Source of the DNA: an uncultured Clostridia bacterium | GTDB lineage: Bacteria; Bacillota; Clostridia; Oscillospirales; Ruminococcaceae | Direction: 5' to 3' | NCBI GenBank assembly: GCA_947632025.1 | Contig: CANRNN010000001.1 | Span: 186,001-250,000, forward strand | Length of the DNA stretch: 64,000 nucleotides | Part shown: positions 6,154 through 15,527 of the stretch, one piece after another | How positions within the stretch are numbered: position 1 is the first letter of the stretch | How the letters are laid out: the number at the start of each line of letters is the position of its first letter | The notes under the pieces: model-generated | Told to the model about the DNA's origin: nothing | Database searches by the model: none | Seen by the model: the letters and a program-made list of their open reading frames with translations, nothing else | Made by a program: the position numbers and the translations under genes

Positions 6154-6187
6154 GGTGTCCCGGGTTCGATTCCCGGGTGGATCACCA
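6154..6187 (+). other. tRNA 3'-end duplicate, probable attR
   Basis: A T arm with perfect stem CCGGG-TTCGATT-CCCGG (6160-6176), the 3' acceptor strand GTGGATC, discriminator A and CCA (6177-6187), with no D arm or anticodon arm upstream. A tRNA-style terminator follows at once. This is what integration into a tRNA 3' end leaves at the distal junction, with the restored intact tRNA at the other junction, left of the window. The acceptor strand predicts a tRNA beginning like G(A/G)TCCAC or GGTTCAC; tRNA-Glu is one option but the identity is not determined. Confidence 0.7.
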
Positions 6188-6193
6188 ACTTAT

Positions 6194-6224
6194 CCCGACG
6201 GAAGTTTCTTTCGTCGGGGTTGTT
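6194..6224 (+). terminator. Terminator after the tRNA 3' fragment
   Basis: Stem CCCGACG/CGTCGGG (6194-6200/6212-6218) extended by A-T pairs, followed by GTTGTTGTTT. Probably the original host terminator of the interrupted tRNA gene. Confidence 0.75.
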
Positions 6225-6263
6225 GTTTATTCTCAGAGCGTGCCTTTTCTCGCTCTTCTATAT

Positions 6264-6340
6264 GCGTCTGTAGCTCAGCTGGATAGAGCAATAGCCTCCG
6301 ACGCTATGTGTCGTGCGTTCGAATCGCATCAGGCGTACCA
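6264..6340 (+). tRNA. tRNA-Arg (anticodon CCG)
   Basis: Full cloverleaf: acceptor GCGTCTG/CAGGCGT (7 pairs with two G-U), D stem GCTC/GAGC, anticodon stem ATAGC/GCTAT with loop CTCCGAC (anticodon CCG at 6298-6300, reads CGG), T stem GTGCG/CGCAT with loop TTCGAAT, discriminator A and encoded CCA (6338-6340). Confidence 0.95.
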
Positions 6341-6391
6341 GCCGGTATGACCGGCAGCAAGTTCGTCTCGCAGATCGCTGCGGGACGTTTT
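6339..6391 (+). terminator. tRNA-Arg terminator, copy 1 of a 53-bp direct repeat
   Basis: Two hairpins: GCCGGTATGACCGGC and GTCTCGCAG/CTGCGGGAC (6365-6386) followed by GTTTTGTTTT. The 53-bp unit recurs at 6435-6487 with four differences. Confidence 0.75.
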
Positions 6392-6434
6392 GTTTTCTCT
6401 CGACTTCTGGGCAATCTTTTTTGCAAAGGTTAGA

Positions 6435-6487
6435 CAGCCGGTATGGCCGGCGGCAAGTTCGTCTCGCAGGTCGCTGCGGGACATTTT
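6435..6487 (+). repeat. Second copy of the 53-bp terminator unit
   Basis: Same two-hairpin unit as 6339-6391 (four mismatches in 53), followed by ATTTTCTTTT. No tRNA body precedes it; the 43 bases between the copies contain no gene that I can see. Probably a duplication that lost its tRNA, or a dispersed terminator. Confidence 0.7.
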
Positions 6488-6575
6488 CTTTTACTCGGAT
6501 TTTGTGTTATCTTTCCCGGTAAAATTTAGGGAAGCTGCAGTACCGCCAATGACATAACACTTACTATCTTACCTC

Positions 6576-6604
6576 TTGACTTTTTTTAAGCAATATGATA
6601 TAAT
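6576..6604 (+). promoter_or_regulatory. SigA-type promoter upstream of the radC-like gene
   Basis: TTGACT 6576-6581, 17-base spacer, TATAAT 6599-6604. The predicted transcript starts near 6611. Confidence 0.8.
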
Positions 6605-6610
6605 ACTTAA

Positions 6611-6712
6611 TGGTTGAATAAGGGATTTTTCACTTGACAGATTTAATTTGGTTATTTCAGAAAATATTATTAAGTTAATGAAAGACCCCTCGCTTGCGGG
6701 GGTTTTGTTATC
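6611..6712 (+). ncRNA. Short leader RNA ending in an intrinsic terminator
   Basis: From the predicted start (about 6611) about 100 bases of AT-rich leader end in a hairpin ACCCC(T)CGC/GCGGGGGT followed by TTTTGTT (6685-6708), before the next gene begins at 6739. This is either an attenuator leader of the radC-like gene or a small RNA. No open frame is inside it. I recognise no known riboswitch. Confidence 0.4.
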
Positions 6713-6738
6713 TTAAGTTTTAGAGAGGATTGTTTGTT

Positions 6739-7455
6739 ATGGAATCCAAAAATAAATCGGAGCTGCACAAAAATCACCGAAAAAGAATGTACGAAAAATT
6801 TTTAAGAAACGGAATAAGTTTCTTTTCCGAACATGAAAAGCTTGAAATCTTCATGTATGAAATGATATCGAGAAAAAATACAAATGAAATTGCTCATATG
6901 CTGATAAATAAATTCAAATCTCTGGATAATGTATTTGCCGCCGACCCGGACAAGCTTCAGGAGATTGAAGGCGTCGGTCCGGCAGTATCAAAAAAATTAT
7001 CCGAAGCCGGAAAGGAAATTCTGGCTTTGCGCAAAGAAAAACCGAATAAGGTTCGTCTGAACAGGCTAAACATCATATTCGATTATTGTTTAAATAATCT
7101 CAGCAAAAACGAATACAGCTGCTATATCATCACACTCACCGAAAGAATGTATGTCTTTCAATTACACGGAACAAACTACAGTATCCGGAAGTATCACGAT
7201 TATTTGAATTTTCTTAGCTCTCAGGAAAAGATGAACGGATGCAAAAAAATCATAATTGTCTGGAAAGTAAATGCTGACAACACGGCTCTTGTGAATCTTG
7301 CCACAAAGTCTTGTACAATTGCCCGCCGCTTCAGCAAAGCGCTTAACAAAACAGGCGTTGACCTACAAGAATGCATTTTAATGAACGACACAACGTGTCT
7401 GACGCTTTTGGACGATCTTTTGTATATCCGCAAGAAACGCAAAATGTATATCTGA
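6739..7455 (+). CDS. RadC-like protein lacking the JAMM metal site (238 aa)
   Basis: The N-terminal half matches RadC/UPF0758: HRKRMYEKFLRNG..FSEHEKLEIFM and a helix-hairpin-helix (IEGVGPAVSKKLSEAG). In RadC the C-terminal JAB/MPN domain carries an HNHPSGD-type zinc site. Here the corresponding place reads IIIVWKVNADNT and neither histidine is present, so zinc-protease or nuclease-type activity is unlikely. ATG 6739 is chosen over the upstream TTG 6730 because the GAGAGG ribosome site is 10 bases before the ATG. It stands 20 bases before uvrB, which suggests co-transcription with excision repair. RadC function is unsettled in any case. Confidence 0.75.
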   Translation: MESKNKSELHKNHRKRMYEKFLRNGISFFSEHEKLEIFMYEMISRKNTNEIAHMLINKFKSLDNVFAADPDKLQEIEGVGPAVSKKLSEAGKEILALRKEKPNKVRLNRLNIIFDYCLNNLSKNEYSCYIITLTERMYVFQLHGTNYSIRKYHDYLNFLSSQEKMNGCKKIIIVWKVNADNTALVNLATKSCTIARRFSKALNKTGVDLQECILMNDTTCLTLLDDLLYIRKKRKMYI

Positions 7456-7475
7456 CCGTCGGATAAAGGAGTTTT

Positions 7476-9446
7476 ATGGATAAATTTGAGCTTCATTCCG
7501 AATATAAACCTATGGGCGATCAGCCCGACGCTATCGCTATGATATCGGAGGGAGTCCTCCGCGGCGACAAGGAGCAGACTCTTCTCGGCGTTACGGGTTC
7601 AGGAAAAACATTCACAATGGCGAACATCATCGCCAACGTCAACAAGCCTACACTGGTTCTTGCTCACAACAAGACGCTTGCGGCACAGCTTTGCTCTGAG
7701 TTCCGAGAGTTCTTCCCGAATAACGCTGTGGAATTTTTTGTAAGCTATTACGACTACTATCAGCCTGAAGCCTATATTCCTTCTACAGACGCTTATATCG
7801 AAAAAGACAGCGCTATAAATGACGAAATAGACCGTCTGCGGCACTCGGCGACAGCCTCTCTTGCAGAGCGCAGAGATGTAATAGTCGTGTCAAGCGTGTC
7901 CTGCATTTATTCTCTCGGAAGTCCCGACGATTACCGCTGCAACACACTGTCCATACGTCAGGGACAGGAAATTTCCCGTGATGATGTAATTGCACGACTT
8001 GTTGAAATGCAGTACGAACGCAATGAATTGAATTTTGTACGCAACAAATTCCGCGTAAAAGGAGATACCGTAGAAATATTCCCCGCGGGAAGCACCAACG
8101 AATGTGCCGTCCGCGTGGAATTTTTCGGAGATGAAATTGACCGCATAAGCGAATTTGAGGTAGTTACGGGAAACACCCGCGCGGAGCTTCTTCACGCTAT
8201 GATATTTCCTGCGTCGCATTATATTATCGGACGGGATAAAATGGAAGACGCACTTAACGAGCTTGAAGATGAGCTTGAGGAACGGATAAAATTCTTTAAG
8301 GATAACAACAAGCTCATCGAGGCTCAACGCATAGAACAACGAACACGCTATGATATGGAAATGCTGCGCGAAATAGGTACTTGCAAGGGCGTCGAAAACT
8401 ACTCACGGGTACTTGCCCGCAGACCTCCCGGAAGCACTCCTATAACACTTATCGACCACTTCCCCGAAGATTTTCTGCTTATGGTGGACGAAAGCCATGT
8501 TACTCTTCCGCAGGTTCGCGGAATGTACGGCGGAGATGTCGCACGCAAGAAAAATCTGGTGGACTACGGATTCAGGCTTCCGTGTGCATACGACAACCGA
8601 CCGCTGAACTTTGACGAATTCTACTCAAAGATACCGCAGGCAGTGTTTGTTTCGGCAACTCCGGGAGAATTTGAGAAAGAGCATTCCACCCAGATAGCCG
8701 AGCAGATAATCCGTCCGACGGGACTTTTAGACCCTGAGGTCATTGTAAAGCCGACCACAGGGCAAATTGAGGATCTGATTTCTGAAATAAACACCCGCGT
8801 CGCGAAAAAACAGCGTGTTCTTGTCACTACTCTCACCAAAAAAATGGCGGAGGACCTGACGGATTACCTTGATAAGGCGGGCATACAGGTACGCTATATG
8901 CACCACGACATTGACACTATCGAGCGTATGGAAATAATACGCGATTTGCGTTCGGGGGAGTTTGACGTGCTTGTCGGGATTAACTTGCTGCGAGAGGGTC
9001 TGGATATCCCCGAAGTGTCGCTGGTGGCTATTCTTGACGCGGATAAGGAGGGATTTCTCCGTTCGGAAACATCTCTTGTACAGACGATAGGACGCGCCGC
9101 GAGAAACGCTGAGGGGACGGTTATTATGTACGCTGACGAAGTTACGCAGTCAATGGAAGCGGCGATTACCGAAACACTTCGCCGACGGGAAATTCAAAAA
9201 CGCTACAATGAGGAAAACGGAATAATTCCGAAAACTATCATCAAAGAAGTGCGTGACGTTCTCGAAATTACCAAGAAAGACGACGGCAAAAAGAAGGGCA
9301 AAAAGTCCGATCTGCGTAAGCTGCCGAGAGCGCAGCGCGAAAAGCTTATCGCGCAGTATACTTCCGAGATGAAAAAAGCCGCGAAACTGCTTGATTTCGA
9401 GCATGCGGCATATCTGCGCGATAAGATAAAGGAGTTGCAGGAATGA
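7476..9446 (+). CDS. uvrB: UvrABC excinuclease subunit B
   Basis: Full length at 656 aa. It is the damage-verification helicase of nucleotide excision repair, loaded by UvrA and partnering UvrC. Visible: Walker A GVTGSGKT (about 38-45), the beta-hairpin [12 protein letters not shown] that clamps DNA, the DEAD-like [10 protein letters not shown], helicase motifs [14 protein letters not shown] and QTIGRAARN, and a C-terminal UVR domain ([20 protein letters not shown]) that contacts UvrC. Start ATG 7476 with AAAGGAG upstream. The next gene overlaps its stop by 4 bases. Confidence 0.98.
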   Translation: MDKFELHSEYKPMGDQPDAIAMISEGVLRGDKEQTLLGVTGSGKTFTMANIIANVNKPTLVLAHNKTLAAQLCSEFREFFPNNAVEFFVSYYDYYQPEAYIPSTDAYIEKDSAINDEIDRLRHSATASLAERRDVIVVSSVSCIYSLGSPDDYRCNTLSIRQGQEISRDDVIARLVEMQYERNELNFVRNKFRVKGDTVEIFPAGSTNECAVRVEFFGDEIDRISEFEVVTGNTRAELLHAMIFPASHYIIGRDKMEDALNELEDELEERIKFFKDNNKLIEAQRIEQRTRYDMEMLREIGTCKGVENYSRVLARRPPGSTPITLIDHFPEDFLLMVDESHVTLPQVRGMYGGDVARKKNLVDYGFRLPCAYDNRPLNFDEFYSKIPQAVFVSATPGEFEKEHSTQIAEQIIRPTGLLDPEVIVKPTTGQIEDLISEINTRVAKKQRVLVTTLTKKMAEDLTDYLDKAGIQVRYMHHDIDTIERMEIIRDLRSGEFDVLVGINLLREGLDIPEVSLVAILDADKEGFLRSETSLVQTIGRAARNAEGTVIMYADEVTQSMEAAITETLRRREIQKRYNEENGIIPKTIIKEVRDVLEITKKDDGKKKGKKSDLRKLPRAQREKLIAQYTSEMKKAAKLLDFEHAAYLRDKIKELQE

Positions 9447-9733
9447 ACACGGATCTTTCAAAAATCACTCCTTGCGGCGGCAGCTGCGAAACGTGCGGTT
9501 TTTTCCACGACGGCGGCTGCGTCGGCTGCCGCGAAAACGGCGGGAAATGCGTTAAAATGTGGGAAAACGAGTGCAGGATATTCAAGTGCTGCGAGGAACA
9601 CGGCGCATTTTTCTGCGGGCTTTGTCGGGTTTTTCCGTGCGAATATATAAAAAGCAAGGTCGCAGAGTGGGATAAAAACGGCGTTTACAAGCTTAAAGAG
9701 TTGGCGGAGGAATTTTACAACCAACAAAAATAA
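9443..9733 (+). CDS. Cys-rich DUF3795-type protein (96 aa)
   Basis: Twelve or more cysteines in clusters: [33 protein letters not shown] and [13 protein letters not shown]. This is the pattern of the DUF3795 family, small proteins presumed to bind zinc or an iron-sulfur cluster; no activity is established. The ATG overlaps the uvrB stop (ATGA), so it is translationally coupled to uvrB and sits in the uvrB-uvrA operon. Confidence 0.8.
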   Translation: MNTDLSKITPCGGSCETCGFFHDGGCVGCRENGGKCVKMWENECRIFKCCEEHGAFFCGLCRVFPCEYIKSKVAEWDKNGVYKLKELAEEFYNQQK

Positions 9734-9760
9734 AGGATAATATGAAATCAGGAGATAACA

Positions 9761-12598
9761 ATGGCAAACGATAAGATAATCATTAAAGGCGCGAGGGAGC
9801 ATAACCTCAACAACATTGACGTTACTATCCCGCGCGACAAACTGGTCGTGCTTACGGGGGTTTCGGGTTCGGGGAAATCCTCGCTTGCGTTCGATACTAT
9901 TTTTGCGGACGGTCAGCGGCGTTATATGGAGAGCCTTTCGTCCTACGCGAGAATGTTCCTCGGTCAGATGGAAAAGCCGGACGTGGACAGCATTGACGGG
10001 CTCTCCCCCGCTATTTCCATCGACCAGAAGACAACATCTAAAAATCCGCGTTCCACTGTCGGAACGGTCACGGAAATTTACGATTATCTGCGTTTGATGT
10101 ACGCGAGGATAGGTATTCCTCACTGCCCCGTATGCGGAAGAGAAATACGCCAGCAGACCGTAGATGAGATAGTAGACCGTGTTCTGGAGCTTCCCGAAAA
10201 AACAAAGTTTCAGGTGCTTGCCCCTGTCGTCCGCGGGCGCAAGGGGGAGCATAAAAAGGAATTTGAATCCGCAAAAAAAGCGGGCTTCGCAAGAGTACGC
10301 GTCGATGGGATAACATATGATCTGTCCGAAAAGATCTCTCTCGAAAAGAACATCAAACATTCCATTGAAATAATAGTAGACCGCCTTGTAATAAAAGACG
10401 GTGTAAAGTCCCGCCTTGCAGAATCAATTGAAACGGCAGGGGCGCTTACGGGCGGACTTATCTACATCGATGTTATCGGCGGTGAGGAGCTACATTTTTC
10501 ACAGAGCTACTCCTGCCCCGAACACGGCGTTTCGGTGGACGAGCTTGTACCGAGAATGTTCTCGTTCAATAATCCGTTCGGCGCGTGTCCGGAATGTACG
10601 GGAATCGGAAGCTACCGCAGAATAGATCCTGACCTTATTTTGCCGAATCCCGACCTGTCGATAAGGGACGGCGCGATCAAGGGCTATGGCTGGACTTATA
10701 ACGAGGGTTCTATAGCGGCTATGTATTTTGACGCTATCGCCGAGCGTTATGGATTTTCCGTTGACGATCCCGTGTCCTCGATCCCGGAAAAGGCGGTTGA
10801 CGAACTGCTTTACGGCACCAAAGGCGAAAAGATCCTAATAAAGCGTCCGAGGAATCAAGGCGGCGGGCAGTATTACACGGATTTTGAGGGAGTAGCCAAC
10901 AATCTTCAAAGACGCTACAACGAATCGCAGGTCGGTCAGTATGCCCGCGACGCTCTTGAGGATTTTATGAGCGATTCCCCCTGCCCCAAATGTCACGGTG
11001 AAAGGCTTAACGACACGGCTCTTGCGGTAACTGTCAGCGGAAAAAATATCAGCGACTTCTGCAAGATGTCGGTTGTGGCAGCACTGGATTTTATCGACAA
11101 TATAAACCTCTCGGAGCGTGAAAAGCTTATTGCGGGACAGATCCTCAAAGAAATAAAAAATCGTCTGGGATTTTTGAAAAGCGTGGGACTGGAGTATCTC
11201 ACCCTCTCACGTAGCGCCGGAACACTGTCGGGCGGAGAAAGCCAGAGAATACGTTTGGCGACTCAGATAGGCAGCGCCCTTACTGGAGTGCTTTATATTC
11301 TCGACGAACCGAGTATCGGACTTCACCAACGTGACAACGACAAGCTTATCGCAACGCTTAAAAATCTTCGTGACCTTGGAAACACGCTTATCGTGGTCGA
11401 ACACGATGAGGACACAATGCGTGCCGCCGACTGGATAGTCGATATAGGTCCCGAAGCAGGCGTAAACGGCGGAAACGTCGTGTACAGCGGCGAAGTCGCC
11501 GGTATCCTTAAATGCAAAAATTCCATTACGGGGAAATATCTGAGCGGAAAGCTTATCATTCCTGTTCCCGAAAAACGCCGTCCGACCGGCGATAGGTGGC
11601 TTAAGGTTATCGGCGCGGAGGAGAATAATCTCAAAAAAATCAATGTGGAAATCCCGATAGGGGTCTTTACCTGCGTTACGGGAGTTTCGGGAAGCGGGAA
11701 AAGCTCGCTCGTCAACGAAATAATTTACAAACATCTGTTCGGGAAACTCAACAGAGGACGCGTAAGAGCGGGAAAATTCAAGGATATGAAAGGGCTGGAA
11801 AATCTCGACAAGGTAATTATGATAGACCAGTCGCCTATCGGAAGGACCCCGCGTTCAAATCCCGCGACATATACGGGAGTTTTCACCGATATCCGCGACC
11901 TGTTCGCAAAGACCACAGACGCAAAGCAGCGCGGCTATACTTCGGGAAGATTCTCCTTCAACGTTAAAGGCGGACGCTGCGAAGCCTGCGAGGGCGACGG
12001 AATAATTAAGATCGAAATGCACTTTCTGCCTGATATTTTCGTACCCTGCGAGGTCTGCAAGGGACACCGATACAACCGCGAAACACTCGAAGTGAAATAC
12101 AAGGGAAAGAGTATCTATGATGTTCTCGATATGACGGTTTCGGAGGGCGTGGAGTTCTTTAAGAATATTCCGAGAATATACAGCAAGCTGCGCACACTTG
12201 AGGACGTGGGTCTGGGATATATCAAGATAGGACAATCGTCCACTACCCTTTCGGGCGGCGAAGCCCAGCGTATAAAGCTTGCGACGGAGCTTTCAAAACG
12301 CTCCACTGGAAAGACTATCTATATTCTCGACGAGCCGACGACCGGACTCCATTCCGCAGATGTGAAAAAACTTATCGACATTCTACAAAAGCTGACAGAT
12401 GCGGGAAATACCGTGCTTGTTATCGAGCATAATCTCGACGTGATAAAAACAGCCGATTATATCATTGATATGGGCCCTGAGGGCGGAGATAACGGCGGAA
12501 CAGTGATAGCCGCGGGTACTCCCGAAGAAATAGCAAAATGCAAAAAGTCCTATACGGGCGAATATTTGAAAAGAATGTTGAAAAATCTTGACAAATAG
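9761..12598 (+). CDS. uvrA: UvrABC excinuclease subunit A
   Basis: 945 aa, full length. Dimeric ABC ATPase that scans DNA for damage and loads UvrB. Two ABC modules: Walker [15 protein letters not shown] near residue 34 and [14 protein letters not shown] near 645; signatures [14 protein letters not shown] and [14 protein letters not shown]. Zinc sites: the first has CPEHG paired with CPECTG (a CxxH variant common in Firmicutes), the second CEACEGDG and CEVCKGHR. Starts 27 bases after the DUF3795 gene. The mscL promoter -35 lies inside its last codons. Confidence 0.98.
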   Translation: MANDKIIIKGAREHNLNNIDVTIPRDKLVVLTGVSGSGKSSLAFDTIFADGQRRYMESLSSYARMFLGQMEKPDVDSIDGLSPAISIDQKTTSKNPRSTVGTVTEIYDYLRLMYARIGIPHCPVCGREIRQQTVDEIVDRVLELPEKTKFQVLAPVVRGRKGEHKKEFESAKKAGFARVRVDGITYDLSEKISLEKNIKHSIEIIVDRLVIKDGVKSRLAESIETAGALTGGLIYIDVIGGEELHFSQSYSCPEHGVSVDELVPRMFSFNNPFGACPECTGIGSYRRIDPDLILPNPDLSIRDGAIKGYGWTYNEGSIAAMYFDAIAERYGFSVDDPVSSIPEKAVDELLYGTKGEKILIKRPRNQGGGQYYTDFEGVANNLQRRYNESQVGQYARDALEDFMSDSPCPKCHGERLNDTALAVTVSGKNISDFCKMSVVAALDFIDNINLSEREKLIAGQILKEIKNRLGFLKSVGLEYLTLSRSAGTLSGGESQRIRLATQIGSALTGVLYILDEPSIGLHQRDNDKLIATLKNLRDLGNTLIVVEHDEDTMRAADWIVDIGPEAGVNGGNVVYSGEVAGILKCKNSITGKYLSGKLIIPVPEKRRPTGDRWLKVIGAEENNLKKINVEIPIGVFTCVTGVSGSGKSSLVNEIIYKHLFGKLNRGRVRAGKFKDMKGLENLDKVIMIDQSPIGRTPRSNPATYTGVFTDIRDLFAKTTDAKQRGYTSGRFSFNVKGGRCEACEGDGIIKIEMHFLPDIFVPCEVCKGHRYNRETLEVKYKGKSIYDVLDMTVSEGVEFFKNIPRIYSKLRTLEDVGLGYIKIGQSSTTLSGGEAQRIKLATELSKRSTGKTIYILDEPTTGLHSADVKKLIDILQKLTDAGNTVLVIEHNLDVIKTADYIIDMGPEGGDNGGTVIAAGTPEEIAKCKKSYTGEYLKRMLKNLDK

Positions 12599-12616
12599 GA
12601 TTTTTTGTGATACAAT
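12588..12616 (+). promoter_or_regulatory. SigA-type promoter of mscL
   Basis: TTGACA 12588-12593 (inside the 3' end of uvrA), 17-base spacer, TACAAT 12611-12616. Confidence 0.75.
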
Positions 12617-12653
12617 TATATTGTGAATTTATTTTGAAAGGACTGCTTTAGTT

Positions 12654-13145
12654 ATGGCAAACGAAGAAAAAAAGCCTAACGCTTTTAAGCGCATCGGCAA
12701 GGAATTCCAGACGTTCATTTCGAGAGGAAATGTTCTCGATATGGCGGTCGGTGTTATCATCGGCGGAGCGTTCACGGCGATAGTAAATTCGCTGGTAAAC
12801 GACATTTTGATGCCCGTTATCGGACTTATTATGGCGGGCATAAATGTAAAGGACTGGAAACTGACGCTTCCGTGGACGATCGGAGATGGCGCTCCTGTCG
12901 AGATACTTTTCGGAAGCTTTATTCAGGCGATCATTACGTTTTTCTTGACGGCACTCTGCGTTTTCATGATAGTAAAAATTATGAATACTGTCAAGGACAA
13001 GGCAACAAAGAAAAAGGAAAAAGAAACACCTCCTCCCGAACCTCCCAAGCCCGACCCGCAGCTGGTTTTACTTACTGAGATACGCGATCTACTTAAATCA
13101 CAGAACGAAAGTCTTTCCGTAAACAGCGACGACGATGCAGAATAA
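12654..13145 (+). CDS. mscL: Large-conductance mechanosensitive channel MscL
   Basis: 163 aa. Pentameric channel that opens under membrane tension to release solutes on osmotic downshock. N-terminal cytosolic helix (FKRIGKEFQTFISRGNVLDM), pore span TM1 (AVGVIIGGAFTAIVNSLVND), periplasm-side loop, TM2 (FIQAIITFFLTALCVFMIV) and a charged C-terminal helix after a Pro/Glu linker. Slightly longer than E. coli MscL (136). Own promoter and terminator. Confidence 0.97.
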   Translation: MANEEKKPNAFKRIGKEFQTFISRGNVLDMAVGVIIGGAFTAIVNSLVNDILMPVIGLIMAGINVKDWKLTLPWTIGDGAPVEILFGSFIQAIITFFLTALCVFMIVKIMNTVKDKATKKKEKETPPPEPPKPDPQLVLLTEIRDLLKSQNESLSVNSDDDAE

Positions 13146-13150
13146 TTTTT

Positions 13151-13176
13151 TCCCGCCCTATCGGGCGGGATTTTCA
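13151..13176 (+). terminator. mscL terminator
   Basis: 8-bp stem TCCCGCCC/GGGCGGGA with a 4-base loop, then TTTTCATTTT. Confidence 0.9.
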
Positions 13177-13212
13177 TTTTACGTTGCGTTTGTGCAACTT
13201 GCGGGAATTTTC

Positions 13213-13241
13213 TTGACATTTCTTGTCGTATATGATATAAT
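13213..13241 (+). promoter_or_regulatory. SigA-type promoter of the 116-aa gene
   Basis: TTGACA 13213-13218, 17-base spacer, TATAAT 13236-13241. Confidence 0.8.
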
Positions 13242-13277
13242 TCTATCAGTAAAGTAGTATTTAAGGAGAATTCAGAA

Positions 13278-13628
13278 ATGTTTCAATGGGTGTCCTGCAG
13301 AAAACCGAATACTTTTGAAGTCGACATTGATTACTGGGAATTTATCGGCAATATGGACCCATTTCACGATTTTGTTTTCGCTTATGCCGCAAAATACGAG
13401 CTTGAAGTGAAAACTGTTGATTTCCTTTACCAATACAAATTCGTTGATGATGAATATGATATCAGGATCTACTGGTTCTCATCGTTCTCAATTTTCATTT
13501 ATATTCCCAATCAAAGAAATATGGAAATCATCAAGCACAGAATTATTGAGGTCATAAACGACCTCAACGATCTGCTCAGAGATCAAAAAGCACAACAACA
13601 AAAGCCTAAAAGCCAAAGACGATACTGA
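13278..13628 (+). CDS. Hypothetical protein (116 aa)
   Basis: Not recognised. Soluble, aromatic-rich (WVSCRKPN, DYWEFIGNMDPF, YWFSSFSIFIYIP), with a C-terminal helix (IKHRIIEVINDLNDLLRDQ) and a Gln/Lys tail. It has an AAGGAG ribosome site, its own consensus promoter and its own terminator, so it is a real monocistronic gene. Confidence 0.7.
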   Translation: MFQWVSCRKPNTFEVDIDYWEFIGNMDPFHDFVFAYAAKYELEVKTVDFLYQYKFVDDEYDIRIYWFSSFSIFIYIPNQRNMEIIKHRIIEVINDLNDLLRDQKAQQQKPKSQRRY

Positions 13629-13647
13629 ACAAAATAAATAAAATAGA

Positions 13648-13676
13648 ACGCCGGCGTTTTCACGTCGGCGTAATTT
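13648..13676. terminator. Terminator between the 116-aa gene and aspS
   Basis: Stem ACGCCGGCG/CGTCGGCGT (one G-U pair) between convergent genes, with AT-rich flanks on both sides; it can serve both. Confidence 0.7.
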
Positions 13677-13700
13677 ATTGTAAATTAAAGGCAGGCAAAA

Positions 13701-15473
13701 TCAATTCTGTTTTCTTACCTTGATGTGAACCTCACGGAGCTGCTGCTCTGTTACCTCTGTAGGAGCGCCGAGAAGCAGATCCTGCGCGTTGGAGTTTAGC
13801 GGGAATGCGATGATCTCGCGGATACTCTCCTCCTCCGTGAGAAGCATTATCATACGGTCAACACCGGGAGCCATACCCGCGTGAGGCGGCGCTCCGAACT
13901 TGAAAGCGTTATACAGCGCTCCGAATTTGCTTGCTACGTCCTCTTCGGTATAGCCAGCGATCTCAAATGCCTTTATCATAATGTCAAGGTCGTGGTTTCT
14001 GACCGCTCCGGACGAAAGCTCAACGCCGTTGCAGACGATATCATACTGATATGCGAGAATATCCAACGGGTCTTTATTCAAAAGCGCGTCAAGACCGCCC
14101 TGCGGCATAGAGAACGGATTATGCGTGAAGATTATCTTGCCTGTTTCCTCATCAAGCTCGTACATCGGGAAATCCACTATAAAGCACATCTCGAAACGGC
14201 TTGTATCAATAAGGTCCATACGCTTTGCGACCTCCGTGCGTATCTGACCCGCGAATTTCGGAGCGTTTTTCTTGCTGTCAGCAATAAAGTAAAGAACATC
14301 ACCAACTTCAAGCTCGCAGCGTTTTGCAAGCTCATCCCTCTGGTCGTCGTTTAGGAATTTGTCGATAGGACCGTTATACTTAAATCTCCCGTTCTCGCCC
14401 TCTTCAACTTTGAAGTAACCCAAACCCTTCATTCCGACTTCGTTTACCGCGAAATCCTCCATGTTTTTGAAAAACGTCTTGGACTGTGAAGCCATTTTCG
14501 GAACACGGATACCGCGGACAGTCTTGTTGCAGAACGGCTTGAAATCGCTGTCTACAAACAAGTCGGAAAGCTCTTTGATAACAAGCGGATTACGCAGGTC
14601 GGGCTTATCCGTTCCGTAGGTCAGCATTGACTCCTCATACGGAATTCTTTTGAACGGTGTGGGGCTTACTTTTTTATTCGAGAACTTTGCAAAAGTTGCC
14701 GAAAGCACCTCTTCCGCTGCTGCGAAAACGTCTTCCTGCGTTGCGAAAGACATTTCAAAATCAAGCTGATAGAACTCTCCCGGCGAACGGTCGGCTCTAG
14801 CGTCCTCGTCACGGAAGCAGGGAGCTATCTGGAAATACTTATCGAATCCCGACACCATATAGATCTGCTTGAAGATCTGCGGTGCCTGCGGAAGCGCATA
14901 GAATTTCCCGTGATGTTTGCGGCTCGGAATAAGGTAATCTCTTGCGCCCTCCGGAGAAGAAGTCGAGAGGATAGGTGTTTGAAGCTCCAGAAAACCCATT
15001 TCGGTCATTTTATTTCTCAAAAACGAGATTACCTGCGAACGGAACACGATATTATCGTGCATTTTTTTATTTCTCAAATCGAGGTAACGATATTTAAGGC
15101 GCAAATCTTCTTTAGTTTTTCTTGATTCGTCAACCTCAAACGGGAGCTGCTCTGTTACTTTTCCGAGAATACGAACCTCCTCGGCTTCTATCTCGACAGT
15201 ACCCGTTTCGATCTTATCATTGTATGTGCTTTCGTCGCGCTTTAGAACGGTTCCCGTAATAGAAACCGCACACTCCTTGTGAAGTCCCTCAAGAAGCGAT
15301 TCGTTATGAAATACGACTTGTACTTCTCCGTAATGGTCGCGAAGGTCAACAAACATAATTCCGCCATGGTCACGGATATTCGCTACCCAACCCGCAGCGC
15401 GGACTTTTTTCCCGACATCTTTTTCACTCACCGCGTTGCAATACTGCGTGCGGTATTCATTTTCATAAAACAC
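13701..15473 (-). CDS. aspS: Aspartyl-tRNA synthetase
   Basis: 590 aa, class II bacterial-type AspRS, which charges tRNA-Asp (possibly also tRNA-Asn if GatCAB is present). OB-fold anticodon-binding domain at the N-terminus (GWVANIRDHGGIMFVDLRDHYG), motif 2 (FRDEDARADRSPGEFYQLDFEMSF), a GAD insertion domain in the middle and motif 3 (GVDRMIMLL) near the end. It is transcribed alone from a leftward promoter at 15528-15556. Confidence 0.97.
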   Translation of the reverse strand: MFYENEYRTQYCNAVSEKDVGKKVRAAGWVANIRDHGGIMFVDLRDHYGEVQVVFHNESLLEGLHKECAVSITGTVLKRDESTYNDKIETGTVEIEAEEVRILGKVTEQLPFEVDESRKTKEDLRLKYRYLDLRNKKMHDNIVFRSQVISFLRNKMTEMGFLELQTPILSTSSPEGARDYLIPSRKHHGKFYALPQAPQIFKQIYMVSGFDKYFQIAPCFRDEDARADRSPGEFYQLDFEMSFATQEDVFAAAEEVLSATFAKFSNKKVSPTPFKRIPYEESMLTYGTDKPDLRNPLVIKELSDLFVDSDFKPFCNKTVRGIRVPKMASQSKTFFKNMEDFAVNEVGMKGLGYFKVEEGENGRFKYNGPIDKFLNDDQRDELAKRCELEVGDVLYFIADSKKNAPKFAGQIRTEVAKRMDLIDTSRFEMCFIVDFPMYELDEETGKIIFTHNPFSMPQGGLDALLNKDPLDILAYQYDIVCNGVELSSGAVRNHDLDIMIKAFEIAGYTEEDVASKFGALYNAFKFGAPPHAGMAPGVDRMIMLLTEEESIREIIAFPLNSNAQDLLLGAPTEVTEQQLREVHIKVRKQN

Positions 15474-15527
15474 TTAAATTCAATCCTCCCGAAACACAGA
15501 ATCCCGTGTAATAATATTTAACAATTT

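Larger units (their letters stand above)
1..6187. mobile_element. Inovirus (filamentous phage) prophage, right part
   Basis: Seen: nine short leftward genes, mostly single-membrane-span proteins, include a 56-residue coat-like protein followed by a strong terminator and then a large protein with a signal peptide, a Gly-rich linker and a C-terminal anchor. This is the Ff order (V, VII, IX, VIII, terminator, III, VI). A divergent XRE repressor and operators lie at 4548-4867, and a tRNA 3' fragment (6154-6187) marks the right edge. The Zot/pI ATPase, replication initiator and integrase are not in the window and should lie left of position 1. Base composition is AT-rich compared with the uvr genes. 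The inovirus assignment is inferred from gene order and topology, not from a Zot hit. Confidence 0.72.

Noticed and set aside
6154-6187. A functional tRNA ending at 6187
   Set aside because: No D arm, anticodon arm or 5' acceptor strand fits upstream, so only the 3' end is present.
9458-10360. Leftward open frame of 300 codons over the DUF3795 gene and the uvrA start
   Set aside because: The plus-strand genes are unambiguous; the frame lacks domains and a ribosome site.
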